Of a DNA stretch of 64,000 bases, positions 12,111 to 24,503 are shown piece after piece. The position numbers and the translations under genes were made by a program. Under the pieces are notes generated by a model, which saw only the letters and a list, made by a program, of their open reading frames with translations, did not search any database and was not told where the DNA came from. How positions within the stretch are numbered: the first letter of the stretch is position 1; every line of letters starts with the position of its first letter. The DNA is from Caenorhabditis remanei. Taxonomy: Eukaryota > Nematoda > Chromadorea > Rhabditida > Rhabditidae. The stretch is taken from contig NC_071331.1 of NCBI RefSeq assembly GCF_010183535.1, forward strand, positions 23,560,001 through 23,624,000. The letters are read 5' to 3'.

Positions 12111-15100
12111 CTGTAACTACCACACTTTATATAAAAATAATTTGATTACCGTTTCAAAATACAATAATATTGAATACTATGTTAAATGTGAGCTCGTGTT
12201 TAAAAATATGCGTAATAGTGAAAAAAAATCGTTTGTATTTATAATTAGTACAGTTTTTGCTGTTTCTGAAAACTTTTTTCAAAAAAAATCTTTTTTATTT
12301 CACTGTTTCAGAACTCCATTTTCTATTTCAGAATTAATCCTCTTTTGTTAAATGGTGCTTCATGTCATTTACTGAAATAGTTTATATTTAGACATTTTTA
12401 TTTGCTTCGTCACATTCTCATCAATACATTAAACATGTAATTTATTGCTTCGCGAAAATAGCAATCTTGAAACAGTAAAATATTAATTATAAATCGAAGG
12501 TAAACATTATACGCGGTGATTATTTGAAAAAACGTTTAGTTATGCTTCTGAAAATTTTGAAACAGTAAATTAGAAAAGTTTTGAGAAATTAGTGAACAAA
12601 ACTTCGCCGCAAGTTCATGAGCATGAATATGCTGGTTTTCTTGAAACATTGATTCCAAAAATTCTGCAACACTAAAAAATATTTCTCATTTCCAGAAACG
12701 CAACAGTAATAATGAAACTTGAACCCATTAAACATACACTTACTGTTTTGCTAATAAAGCAAATTTTGAAACAGTAAAAATTCAGTTGTTAAACGAATAT
12801 AATGATTTTTTTAAATTAATTGAAATTATGAAAATTTTGCTTCTGAAAATTTTGAAACAGTAAATTAGAAAAATTTTGTAAAATGTAACGTCGGTTTTAG
12901 AAATAGTGATAATGGTATCAAACATTTTAAAACTCATTTTATTTAAGTGAAAAAGTGAAACAGTACAATTTTTCATACAATTCTGTTAATCAAAAAATAT
13001 TTTACTGTTTCAACAAATCTGAACATAAAACATCTTCATTATGACATTAATACAACGGCGGAATATTTTTGAAACATGAAAAAATAGATTTAGTTTGTGC
13101 CTGAAATTACTGTCCAGAACGGAGTGAAAAATACTGTTTCAGAATAATCTAAAACATGTCGAAACAGAATGAAACCCCAATGTTTGTATTCTGTACACAA
13201 AACGTTTTTTTGAAAACACTAAACATTTATTTATCATGATAGAAGCATCCAGAATTTTGTGTAGTGAGAACAAAAATTTTACTGTTTCAGAGAGTTAAAG
13301 AACTATTTTCAAAACACTCGAAAAATTGATAAATAGGATATTGTCCCAACTTAATAAGTTACTTTTTTTAAATATATCATTATCAGATTACAAAAAATCA
13401 GGACACGAATACACTGGTATTCTTGGAACATCGATTTGAAAAATTATGAAACAGTAAAAATTATTGCTCATTACCGAAATAGCAACAGTTGATTACTGAT
13501 TACTCAAAGCCCTTTGCAGTTATTTTTCTGGAAGTTTTGAAACAAAATTTTGGAAACATTTTGTGAAACATTTTGTGAAATGTAACGCCGGTTTTAGAAA
13601 ATGGTGATAATGTTATCAAACATTTTGAAATTCATTTTACCCAAATGAAAAAGTGAAACAGTGAAATCTTTATACAATTCCGTTTTACAAAACATTATTT
13701 CACTGTTCCAAGAAATAAAAACACTAAAATAGCTTGTTTATAACATTGATGATAAATACGAAATAGCAAATACTATCCAAGAATATTCCAAAACATGTGG
13801 AAACAGAACGAAACCCCAATTCTAATAATCTGTGAATACCACAATTATTGAAAACGCTAAAGACTCCTTTTTCATGGAAGAATGTTGAAACAGCAGGAAT
13901 TTTGTGTAGTGTGAGCAAAAATTTTACTGTTTCAGAGAGTTATTGAGATATTGTCGCAACTTAATAGGTCACTTTGTTTATAAATCACTATCAGATTACC
14001 AAAACATTCGGGAACATGAATACACTGATACTCTTGAAACATCGATTCGAAAAATTCTGAAACAGTGAAAAATTATTGCTCATTAACAAAAATGGGACAA
14101 TAAATTACCTGGAAAACACTTGAAGTTATTCTTCTAGAATACTTAAAACAGTAAATTAGAAGCATTTTGTTAAATGTATCAGCGGATTTAGAAACAGGTC
14201 ATATTTTTCTATCATTCTATTTTAAATTACAGTTTTTTTCAGGAAAAGGTGAAACAGTAAAATTTTTCATATAATTCTGTTCGGATTCCCAATTCTTATA
14301 TTCTAAGAATACTATAATTTTTTTTAAAAACTTCCTTTTTCATGGAAGAATGTTGAAACAGCAGGAATTTTGTGTGGTGTGTGCAAAAACTTTACTGTTT
14401 CATAAATTTATTAAACGTTTTTCAGAACACTCGAAAAATTAATGAGAGGATAATGTTCCAACTTAATAACTTTTTTTGTTCTGAAAATAACAACAGATTA
14501 CAAAAAAAATTCAGAGAACGAATACATTGGTATTCTTGAAACATCGATTTGAAAATTATGAAACAATAAAACTTTTGTTCTTTACTAAAATCGCAACAGT
14601 AGAAATTATTCTTATGGAAATTTCAAAACTGTAAATTTGAAACGTTTAGGGAAATCTAACAAAAGACATAGATATATTACTCTATCAAAAATTAAAAAAA
14701 TTCAATTTTTTTAAAGGAATATGTGAAACAGTGCAACTTTTTATTCAATTCTATTTATCGAAAAATTGTTTTACATTTTCAACAAATTTGAAAAAAACCA
14801 AACTGCTTGTTCTTAGCATTAACTCAAAGGTGAAATAATCTTAAAACAGGAAAAAAATCGATTAACCTGAAAAGTGCCATTATAGTTAAGAACGGAACAG
14901 AAAATACTGTTTCAGAAAATTCCTTAGCAATTCACTGTTGCAGAGATTTAATTAAAAGTTTTTTTTTAGAATACTTGAAAAATTACTTATTGAGGGTCAA
15001 AAAGTCTTGAAATAGTACAGTATTATTTGCAAATTTAATCTCAACGCTACATGATGGTCATTACTCGGAAAAACATTAAAAGTTATTCTTCTGGAAGTGT

Positions 15101-15170
15101 TGAATTGGTCATGTAATGGTATCAAAAAATATGGAAATACAAATTTTTTTAAGTAAAAGGTGAAACAGTA
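12110..15170. repeat. Higher-order diverged tandem duplication (~500-770 bp units)
   Basis: At least four long units recur, marked by CTTGAAACATCGATT(T/C)GAAAAATT near 12,640, 13,415, 14,030 and 14,535. Other shared blocks are GCAGGAATTTTGTGTAGTGTGAGCAAAAA (13,891 and 14,361), GAACGAAACCCCAAT, TTTCATACAATTCTGTT and TTTTACTGTTTCAGAGAGTTA. Most shared blocks also carry TGAAACAGTAA motifs. No coding potential. Confidence 0.8.
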
Positions 15171-15186
15171 ATATGATTTCATTTTG

Positions 15187-15331
15187 TTCTGTGCATGAGA
15201 AAACCGCGCCGCACACACACGCGGCGACCACGCCCACTCCCATTTTAACGCTGCGTTCCATTTTTGAACACTGTCGCAAAAAATGGGCGTGGCCGCCGCG
15301 TGTGTGCGGCGCGGTCTTCTTATGCACAGAA
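15187..15331. repeat. GC-rich palindromic MITE
   Basis: The arms TTCTGTGCATGAGAAAACCG and the matching right end (CGGTCTTCTTATGCACAGAA) extend through GCGCCGCACACACACGCGGC and GCCGCCGCGTGTGTGCGGCG to ACGCCCA/TGGGCGT. The total is about 145 bp with a loop near CTGCGTTCCATTTTTGAACA. It would form a very stable hairpin. Confidence 0.85.
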
Positions 15332-15567
15332 AAACTTGAATTCATAATACAATTATTACATACAATTTGTTTTTTTTTTCAAAACATTATTTCACTGTTT
15401 CAACACATTAAAAAATGAAACGGCTTGTTGCTAACATCGATTATTGGTTTATATAAAAAATAGTACAACCGTGTCCTTTTTCATTTCCCTATTAATCCAG
15501 AAACACACTTTCTATTTATTTCAAAAAACAGAACCCGATAAAATCACTCATTTCTATTTTATCACAA

Positions 15568-18500
15568 ATGCGATTCAACTTGCTTTTTATTTTAGTTGTC
15601 TGCCACTGAATCACCGTCTCCAATTGTTATGGTAAGAAGTATTTTCTGATGTCTAGGGCGCTTCTAAATATATAATTTCAGACACACTACCTGATTTTCC
15701 AACTGTACGTCCTTCGGGTCAATGGACCAGATATTATCCAACTACTCCTTCGATGCACAGATTTACTTATAGTTTGTTCCAGATTATAAAATAGAAAACA
15801 CAAGAATGATATATTTCAGATACCAGAACGCGTTCAAACACACCGCATAGTGAAAAAACTGTCCAAACGACTCCAACAACCCCATTTGTGACCAGTCCAC
15901 TGTATCCCGATTATGGTGAGTGAAATCACAAAACTAATTAAGGTTAATTAAAGGAGGACTGAAGTCATATATTTTTAAATTCTGAGCAACATATGCAAAA
16001 ATCGCTCTAATGGCTCTAAATTCCTGTTTTTCCGACTCAAAAGGAGCTATCGTGCAAGAGTTTTTCTTTCCTCTTTTTTGAACAAAATTTTGAAATTTCT
16101 TTTTTTACGATATAAAATGAAAAAAAAACACAAAATTTTGTTGAAAAATAATCGAGGAAACGAGGAATTGAGAAGTAACTTTGCCAAGAGGACTACAAGG
16201 TGGAACAATTTGCGTGGGAAAAGTCTTCCATGAAGTTCCTTTTCAGTCGGAAAAACAGGAATTTGCTCAGAATATTTCGAAGTTTTTTAATCTGAAATGA
16301 TAAATATGACTTCAGTCCTTCTTTAATTACGCATGTCGCTGTTCAGACAAACCGATCCATCCCAGTTTCCAAACTGTCTTCGCCAAACTTAGTCACATTG
16401 CTCGTCTTGCCAACGCCATCCAATTACAGTCGGAGATAATGGAACAGGACGACGTCGACAGCTCAATAAATCGACTTCTGAACAATAATGGGACAAGAAG
16501 CATTCAGACGTTAAACGTGACTCAATTAAAAGAATTTCGAACGGATTTCGAAAGGGATATCAATTCAATTGAAACAACTTATGAAACAAAGGACGCAGAG
16601 ATGGTCATCAAAACTTGTGAGAAAATCCGCTTCGACACAATCGATGTGTCATATGATTTTCCCAATCGAACAAGTTTTTATAAGTCTTTGGATGACTTTT
16701 ACGCGAATTTCAAACCTGAAGTTGTCACGAAAGCTTTCCGACCCGTTCAATTTTACTCAACTTGTGTCGGAGAAATTGAGAAAATGTCTCCAAGCTGTTC
16801 CGAAAAGATTTCTTACATCATTAAAAATATTCTCGATCTATACGATCACATTGCTAATCTGGAGGATTTCAGGTATTTCTATTCGGTGTACCAACGGAAT
16901 CCAGTGTTGAAAAACGCTAAAAAAGTACTAGAATTGATCAGTCTCCGATTGAAATTGCCACTGGTTAACGAAAGAATGCAAGAAATAGTCACACTGATCT
17001 TCAGTACTTTAAGTCAAATTAAAACGGCGATGGAGAAAAATGGGAAGGATTTGGAATTTATTGGGAATGCAATTCCGATGTTTTCAAATAGCTCAATGGA
17101 AGGATTCTTGGCAATTAAATTGTTGTATACGGAATTGAAAGAAGATGGAAAGAGGAGAAAGTTATTGAAAGCTTTAAAACCAATTTTTGACACACAGAGC
17201 AAATCAAAAGTCACATTTCCAACATCGTGGAAAGCTCTCAAAAATATTAAAACGCTGAAAAAAATTATGAAGACTATTTCATTAGAAATTGAGCAAAAAT
17301 CGATAATTCTGGAGTACAAAAAATGTTTCGAAAGAGGATTTCAGTTCAAATTATCTGAAATCACTGAAGCTTCAGGAATAATTGATCAAGCAGAGAAGAT
17401 AATTGAAAGTTTTAAGGAATTTTCAAAAATCGCGGAGGCTATGAAGAGAACTTCACGTTCAGATATAATGAAGTGGAATGATGCACAAAGCGCGGCGAAA
17501 GAGCTCCAGAAATTATTCAACAATTTCAACGCGAGTCCTCTTAGCAAAAACGTCAAAAATTTCTTAGTTAGCAAGGGAAAATTGGATAAAATTTTGGATC
17601 CTGCTAAAAAAGAGAGCAACGTTCACAACTGTTTGAAAAATATGGCTGAAGATTCGGAAGAAGCTTCTCGAGTTGTTCGATTGGGTCGATCACTCAAAGA
17701 ATGGTTTGGAAGGAAAGAGTTTGAAGGTTTGGGAGAATATATCGATCAGATTGAAGTTTCTACGAAAAATTTGGAGTCAATAGTAGAGGAGATGAGGGAT
17801 CGAGAAGCAAATGAAAACCTCACTCAAGAACTTTCCAAAATAGACAAATCTCTGGCAACTAAAATTGGTCGTGCTGTGGCAGGAATGAAGAATGTTCTAG
17901 AAGTGAAGAATATTGGTTTGGTGGAGGATCTTGAAACATATAAGGATACTGTATTCAAGGAGATTGATAAGATTTTGGTGTCAGCTGGGAAAGATGAGTT
18001 GCGCAAAAAGTGGGCAGCAGTTGATGATGTTATCAATCGACTGAAATCTGGACTCTCGTTTTTCTCAAGTTTCACCAATGAAATTGATGCTCGAAATATT
18101 AGTCACATGGAAAGTATTACGGATTACGGTACAATTTTTATTGGATTTGATGGAATGCCTGATATGAAAGTGGATGAGTCAATTGGAGAAGTACTGGATG
18201 TTGTGGTTGGTCACAATGTAACGTTGCTCGAGCTGAGAGGGAAAGTGATGAGAGTGAGCTCGCTGGATCTGGAATTTTCGAAACACAATTTGCGATGGGT
18301 TCCGAACGTTTTTAGGAAGTTTGATGAGTTTTTGAATAGGTTTTTGGCGGATGTTCCAGTTGTACCTCCGGCGAAGAAAGAAAAAGATCCAGCTGCTATC
18401 CAAATGGTGACTGAAATATCCGTAATTACTCAATTTTTGAAAGAAGAGGCAGATAAAACGCGAGTTGATAATTTTGAAACCGGAAAGTGTTCTAGTTTTA

Positions 18501-20611
18501 AAACTTCCCAGAGTCAAGAAAAGCGAAATTCATAATCTCAAAACCAGATATTCAAGTATTAACGGCTATGACACGTAACATATATCATTGGAAAGCTGAA
18601 ATCGCGCTGATTCCAAATATTTATTCCGTTTTTGCCCTCGAGGTTTAGTATTCAAGAAAAATCATACTTGCAATCCGGGCCGACCCGGGCCGACGGTTTT
18701 TATTAAATAACTTTCTTCAAAAAAATCGTGTCGGGTTGGTTAATAGCTCAAATTATAGGCATTTGGACCTGTTATCAGAAAGCAGACTTGTCAAAAATCG
18801 GGCCGGCCCGGGCCGGGCCGAGATTTTTCCTGATTTTGGCCCGGTCGGGCCCGGCCCGTGACAAGTCTGTCAGAAAGAATCAAAACAAACTTCGCAAAAA
18901 ATACACAGAGACCCTGGGCCGGCTAAAACCGCTGTCGGCCCGGCCCGGCCCGGGGCCTCTGTAGATTTTCTGCAAAGTTTATTTTGATTTTGTCTGATAA
19001 CAGGTCCAAATACCTATCATTTGAGCTATTAACCAACCCAACACGATTTTTTTGAAGTAAGTTATTTAATAAAAACCGTCGGTCCGGGTCGGCCCGGATT
19101 GCAAGTATGAGAAAAATGAAGTTAAAGTTTTAACCCCAGTCATTACCTTACGGACGTGTGCAAGATATTGGCGATTTCCAAACGTCCGTTAAATAATGAT
19201 TTGGCATCGAGGACAAAAATTGAATTTATATTTGAAATCAGCGTGATTTTAGTTTTCCAATGATATGGGCCACGTACTATATCTCCACACTGACTCCATA
19301 GAACCGTTTCAGAACTTTTCATGTCCCGTTTCTTCCAGACTCCTCTACCTTGCTCTCCTCCTCATCTTTCTTGCTATCATCTCCCTCATCGTCTTCTTTC
19401 TTCTCTGGCACTACAAAAAACTATGTTTCAAAAAGAAATGGGAAGTGTGTCCAGTGATCGATTTAGATGAAAATGACCCACAAGTCGTCGAGCTTACTGA
19501 AGACTTGATTGTCATACTTGTTGTCAGACAATCCATTGGGCCACACTCTCAAAAGTACATTCTGTGGGCGGGGCTTATGAAATTAGTTGATACCGAGAAG
19601 CGGGATGAGAGCCGCCCGTATCCTTATATCAATTTGTCACCAAGGAAGTATCTGTAAGTTTTGATTAGAGATGGAGGAAAATTAAGAATAAGAATTGATT
19701 TTCAGTGACCCAGGCATTCCGCTTATCCCGGGGAACGCACTTCAATCTATTCGAATTCATGGAAACTACATTAAGACTCGACTCGGAAATGAATTCTACG
19801 CCTGCCAGGTAGCATAACTCTAAAATATTCAAAAAAAGTTATCCAAAAACATTTTTTATGTTTCAGGGACCAACGAACGCATCGGAGACTCACGATGACA
19901 CTCGTATTGATCTACTCGCTCTGATCTTCAAAGATGAGGTGGAATGTGTGGTGATGCTTGGCTCGACTCGTCTCCCCGGTGGCTGGAGCCTAATTGATGG
20001 ATTATATTTCATGGAAAATGAGCGCGGTTCAATGGAAATTGGTCCGTATACTGTAGAGACTGTGAACTCGGAGCCATTGGTTGTAGAAGGAGAGCCTGGA
20101 GAGAATGTGACTTGTAGAAAACTGAAAATCACGAATAGAAAGAAGAAGGTGTCTAGAGAACTTCAACATTTCCAGTACGCCACGTGGAATGATAACGATA
20201 TTCCACCAGGTGGATGGGAAACGGCGTATCGAGTTATGCGAATGGTGACAGGTTCTAAAGTAGGGCTCCGATTTTCTTTAATTACCTAATTATCTTTTTC
20301 CCTAGAAACCAATTATTGTCCATTGCACGAAAGGAATCGGAAGGACAATGTGTTTCATCGGTTTGGAATACACGTCACAATTGCTGGTAGCTCATGAGAA
20401 TTGGAGTTTTGAGGAGGTATTCAAGAAGCTCATCGAAAAACGATATTGCTCATTCCAAAATACCCGACAAATCGGGTGGTTGCATGTGGGAATGGTGTAC
20501 TTTATTACACGAAAATATAATTTGGATATGTACATGGTTAAGGAAATGGAAAAGGTGTTCAAGGAGATGATAATTAATAAGACTGGAATCCCGAAGGATG
20601 GCAAATTTTGA
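15568..20611 (+). CDS. WSN-domain receptor-like protein tyrosine phosphatase (eight exons; in-frame TGA in signal peptide)
   Basis: Exons are 15,568-15,631, 15,682-15,771, 15,820-15,915, 16,347-18,486, 19,339-19,653, 19,706-19,808, 19,867-20,259 and 20,306-20,611; all phases agree (1,168 codons). Order: signal peptide (MRFNLLFILVVC), Pro/Thr-rich linker, WSN-like domain (about 88-135, AKLSHIARLANAIQLQSE), helical ectodomain, membrane segment (about 798-820), phosphatase domain. The P-loop is HCTKGIGRT: catalytic Cys (about 1,074) and Arg (about 1,080) are kept, but Lys replaces the usual Ala/Ser. The WPD loop is WNDNDIP, keeping Asp and losing Pro, so activity may be reduced. Codon 14 is TGA (15,607-15,609), although every junction downstream is intact. 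Possible causes are a recent nonsense change, a sequencing error, or a start at the in-frame ATG in exon 2. The exon 4 donor (18,487) was chosen by phase and is the least certain junction. Confidence 0.8.
15607..15609 (+). other. Premature TGA in the phosphatase signal peptide
   Basis: This triplet is in frame with the ATG at 15,568 and with all seven later exons. No GT donor of the right phase lies before it, so splicing cannot simply skip it. Confidence 0.65.
15945..16329. repeat. Intronic inverted-repeat element with TTAA-like ends
   Basis: TAATTAAAGGAGGACTGAAG at the left is matched by CTTCAGTCCTTCTTTAATTA at the right. Inner segments also pair (AATTCCTGTTTTTCCGACT with AGTCGGAAAAACAGGAATT). 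It fills most of the 431-nt third intron of the phosphatase gene. The size and TTAA at both ends suggest a piggyBac-like or similar MITE, but that class assignment is a guess. Confidence 0.75.
18572..19276. repeat. Two nested palindromic elements in phosphatase intron 4
   Basis: Inner element 18,662-19,110: end TCATACTTGCAATCCGGGCC pairs with GGCCCGGATTGCAAGTATGA, and the interior has GGGCCGGCCCGGGCCGGGCC blocks. Outer element: about 18,572-18,645 (CATTGGAAAGCTGAAATCGC) pairs with about 19,203-19,276 (AGCGTGATTTTAGTTTTCCAATG). The GC-rich inner element has inserted between the arms of the older one. Both fall inside the predicted 852-nt intron and leave the reading frame intact. Confidence 0.8.
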
Positions 20612-23600
20612 AACGAGTGGATAGGGGAGAGTGTATTTCTCGATACTTTATTTCAAATAAAAGAGAGCCTTCTATTCCAAGTATTCCGATAACACTGCAA
20701 CTGCACAAAAAATTGTGAAGTATGCGTCTGAAACAGTCAGCGATATTTTCGTGGTATCAAGTTTTCAAATCGATTCTAATGAGATTAGTTTAAAATTGAA
20801 CTAATCGAACAGCGGAATACAAAAACAGGACACAAATTGAAAATTTACTGTTTCAGCGAGTTCTGAAACATAAAATTCTGGGGAAGAAGGCAGTTGGATG
20901 TGTGCACTGACGGAATAGCAAACACGTTTTTTTTTTTGAATCAGTACTGAAAACTTTGGTCGAATCAAAAGTGTCTAAACATTTGTCAAAAACTAGGAAA
21001 AAATTACTGTTTTATGAAAAAAGTGCGTAATTTCAACAAATTGTTAAGTATAGTAGAACATTTTGAAACAGTAGAAAATAGGTGAAGTCACATTTATCCC
21101 GAGTCTGATAACGGTGTACAATAAATGATATTTTGCAATCAATTGTTGAGAATATGAATTTGAAACTAGAACTTGATAACTTATTTTTATTTGGGATTTA
21201 CTGTTTCGAAATTTTATAGAATTATTAAATATCACTGTTTCAAACAAAATTAATATTTGAATTTTAAAATGTAATAATAATATCGATAATTTATGGATAC
21301 TTTATTTATGTAGCCTTTAAGAATTACTGTTTCAAGGTAATAGTACTTTGATCTGTAGTTTCACAGGAACATATGTACTGTTTCAAAAATAACTTTTCAT
21401 GGTAAGATGTTTTTGAACATTGATAATTTGTTGGAATTTAATCGATTATTTTATTTTTTTGTTTGAAAACTTTTTTGTCCACGTGAAAAAAGTTTTAGTT
21501 ACAATGACAAAAATGGGTCTCTTACAGTAACCAAAATGGTCTGCCCATTTTTGTCACTGTAACTCAAAAAGGTGGTCCTACAATCAGAATTATCTCACAA
21601 TGATTGCGGTAGATTTTTTTATCACTGTTTCAAAAGCTTCCATTTATGAAAATCAGTATTTTCACTGGTAATGCCAAATCGAATGAATAACAGTTCTAAT
21701 TTGGAGACAATCGCTGTTTTGAAAATTAATTAACAAAAGATTGTTAATTATTTGTCGTTGCAATTCGTTTAATTGAGTTATATTTTAAAATTACAGAATT
21801 TGATTACAATTTGAAAATTATTAATTACTGTTTCAGAATTATTATTCCTTTATTTGTTAAGTTTCAGAATTTAGTTTCAGAACACAATTCAAATTACTTT
21901 CAGATTCATAAATTTAAGCAACGAGTCAACAGGGAAAAAAATTTAGCTTCAGATTGTTCTTAAAACTTTTTTGTTTTTTTTTACTGTTTCAAGTTGAAGT
22001 TGTTACATTCATCAGGGCAAATATAATGTTACGACTAGTGTTGAATTTGCATCTGTATCCAAAATTTTAGAAAAACATCATTTTTTAGTTAACCCTTCAC
22101 TGCTTCCGAAGTAATTTGTTATTTTTGGTAGTTTTTTGAGAAATTAATATAATAGTTTGTGTCACTTCAGCATAATTTCGATTTTTACTTGATTATTCAG
22201 GTCCGAGAAAGGATTCAACACATATTTGCAAAAACTCAACAAAAAATGAACTGTTTCAGCCATAGGACATATAAAGCTGAGAATAAGAAAATCTGTTTTC
22301 TTTGGTCAGACAATCTCAGATTAAAAAAAAATCCAAAACTTCCTAAAATTACTGTTTCAGAAAAATGATATACACGTTTTTAGTTTTGCTGGAACGCTTC
22401 AGTTACTAACAACATCTGCATTATCGAGGTTTTTTGAATGGCCAGGTGAGAATGTTAGCCAAAAATTAAAAAAAATTTTTTAATGAAAAATTAATACAAA
22501 ATTTTAAGACTTTACAAGAAGTTTCTATAACTAATGGATTTATTGATGTGGGCAAAACAGAAAGTTACTGTTTCAAAATAACAACTTTTTAAATAGTAGC
22601 TTAACTGAAACTATTATTCGTTTTCAATCGGTTTGTTGAAAATTTTCAAATTTTTTCCCTGTTTCAAAAATGTTTTAGCAATTTTAGAGTTTTTGAGCAC
22701 TTGCTTTTTTTTCCATTTGCATAGCAAATTAACGCCAACTTTCTTTTCAAAACTCAAAAAAGTTACTGTTTCAAAAATAGGATTTTTGAAACTGAAAACC
22801 TTGAAATGTGATAGTATAACTAATTAAACAATCTCAGATAAAAATTAAACTAAAATTTCAAAAAAACTACTGTTTCGGATTGTTTGATTTGAAAAAAAGT
22901 TTGTTGGATGATTCTTTTCATTGACAGAATGTTTTTTAGTTCAATTTTTGAAGCTGTGAAAAATATAAATTTGAAATTGTGTGAAAATGTTTATTTTCGT
23001 TTCAGAAACTTTCGAAACAGTTAAAATTAATTTTTTATTGTTCTAGAAATATATCATTCTATTCGGGAAATTGTTTCCATTACAAAAACTTTTGAACAGT
23101 ATCAAATTTATAAAATTTCAAGAACAAATTTCCAATTGTCAGAAAATTTCCATTTTTACTATTTAAGAAATTTTTGAAACAGTACTTTTTTTAAATTGAA
23201 AATTGTTTCCAGAATTTCTCTCTTTTTTACTATTTCAAGTTTTTTTAGCGCTCTTTTCACTTGAAAACAGTAATTACTCAAGACATACTTTATTAATACA
23301 CAAAAACATGCAAAAAAAATCTGAGTACAAGATTTTAAGTTGACCATGTTATTAAAATTATTCAGCTACTGAAAGAAACATTATATTGAATCTTGAATAA
23401 TTGCACAGAGACTTTTTCACTGTTTCAAGATATATTGAAACAGCAACATTCAGTTTGATCATGTTTAAACTTTGCCATATCGATTATCAAAACCTCTATT
23501 GTCGAAAAAAGAATTTTCTGTTTCAAACTGTTGGAAACAGTTTTTTTTTAAATTTTACGTTAAAATTTTTTACTGTTTTAAAGTTTTTTGAAATGAGAGA

Positions 23601-24340
23601 GGAGTGATAGAAATTTTTGATTAATCCATCATACATCTGGCTTTTTATTGCTTTAAGTAAATATTGAATTAACACAGAATTTTAGCGCAGAAGTCTAAAA
23701 CTAACTGTTTCAAACTCATTTCTTTAATAAATTAAGTTATTGATGAGTTGCTTGATTTCCGCTTAATCTAGTTGTGAACAGAAAGTTACTGTTTCAAGAT
23801 AATCATTCTTTGAATAGTAACTAGAATTATTGTTCGTTTTCAACCGGTTTGTTGAAAATTTTCCAATTTTTTCACTGTTTCAAAAAATTTTATGTGAATT
23901 TTAAATGTTTTTTAGCATTCGATATTTTTTCAGTTGCTTTACGATGTAACTCTAGGCTCAAAAAAGATACTGTTTCAAAAATAGGATTTCTGAAACTGAA
24001 AACCTTGAAATGTAATAGTATAACTAATTGAACGATCTCAGATAAAAATTAAGCCAAAATTTCCAAAAATCACTGTTTCAGAAAAATATAATATAGGTTT
24101 TCAGTTTTGCAAGAGCGCTTTAAAGCAAATTAAAATTGCTTGGATTTTTCACAGTTTCAAAATTTTGCAGCGTTTTTTTTTAACTTAAAAACAGTAATTA
24201 CTCAAAACATACTTTATTAATACAAAAAAACATGCAAAAAAAATCTGAGACAAAAACTCGTGGAGATAAAAGGGAAAAATCCAAAAGGAATCAAAAAAAA
24301 ATTTGGTCACAATTGTTTTTTTTTCTAACGAATGACTAGA
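20612..24340. other. Gene-free, motif-dense spacer with internal duplications
   Basis: No gene supported. Contents: many TTACTGTTTCA motifs; a small hairpin element at 21,499-21,568 (GTTACAATGACAAAAATGGG ... CCCATTTTTGTCACTGTAAC); a diverged direct duplication of about 300 bp (22,555-22,860 and 23,780-24,090, both with CGGTTTGTTGAAAATTTTC); and a second duplicated block (23,264 and 24,190, AAACAGTAATTACTCAA). Confidence 0.6.
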
Positions 24341-24503
24341 ATTCATGGAGGAGAAGCGAAAAAAGGGGGCGGAGCCAAAAATCGGGGGATATGTTCAAAA
24401 TGGAACATGACAAAGTAGGTAAGGGGAACGAAGGTGACCAGTAAAGGGGCGGAGCCTAAAAATTTGTGAAACAGTGAGAAAAAATATAAAAATATATATA
24501 ATT

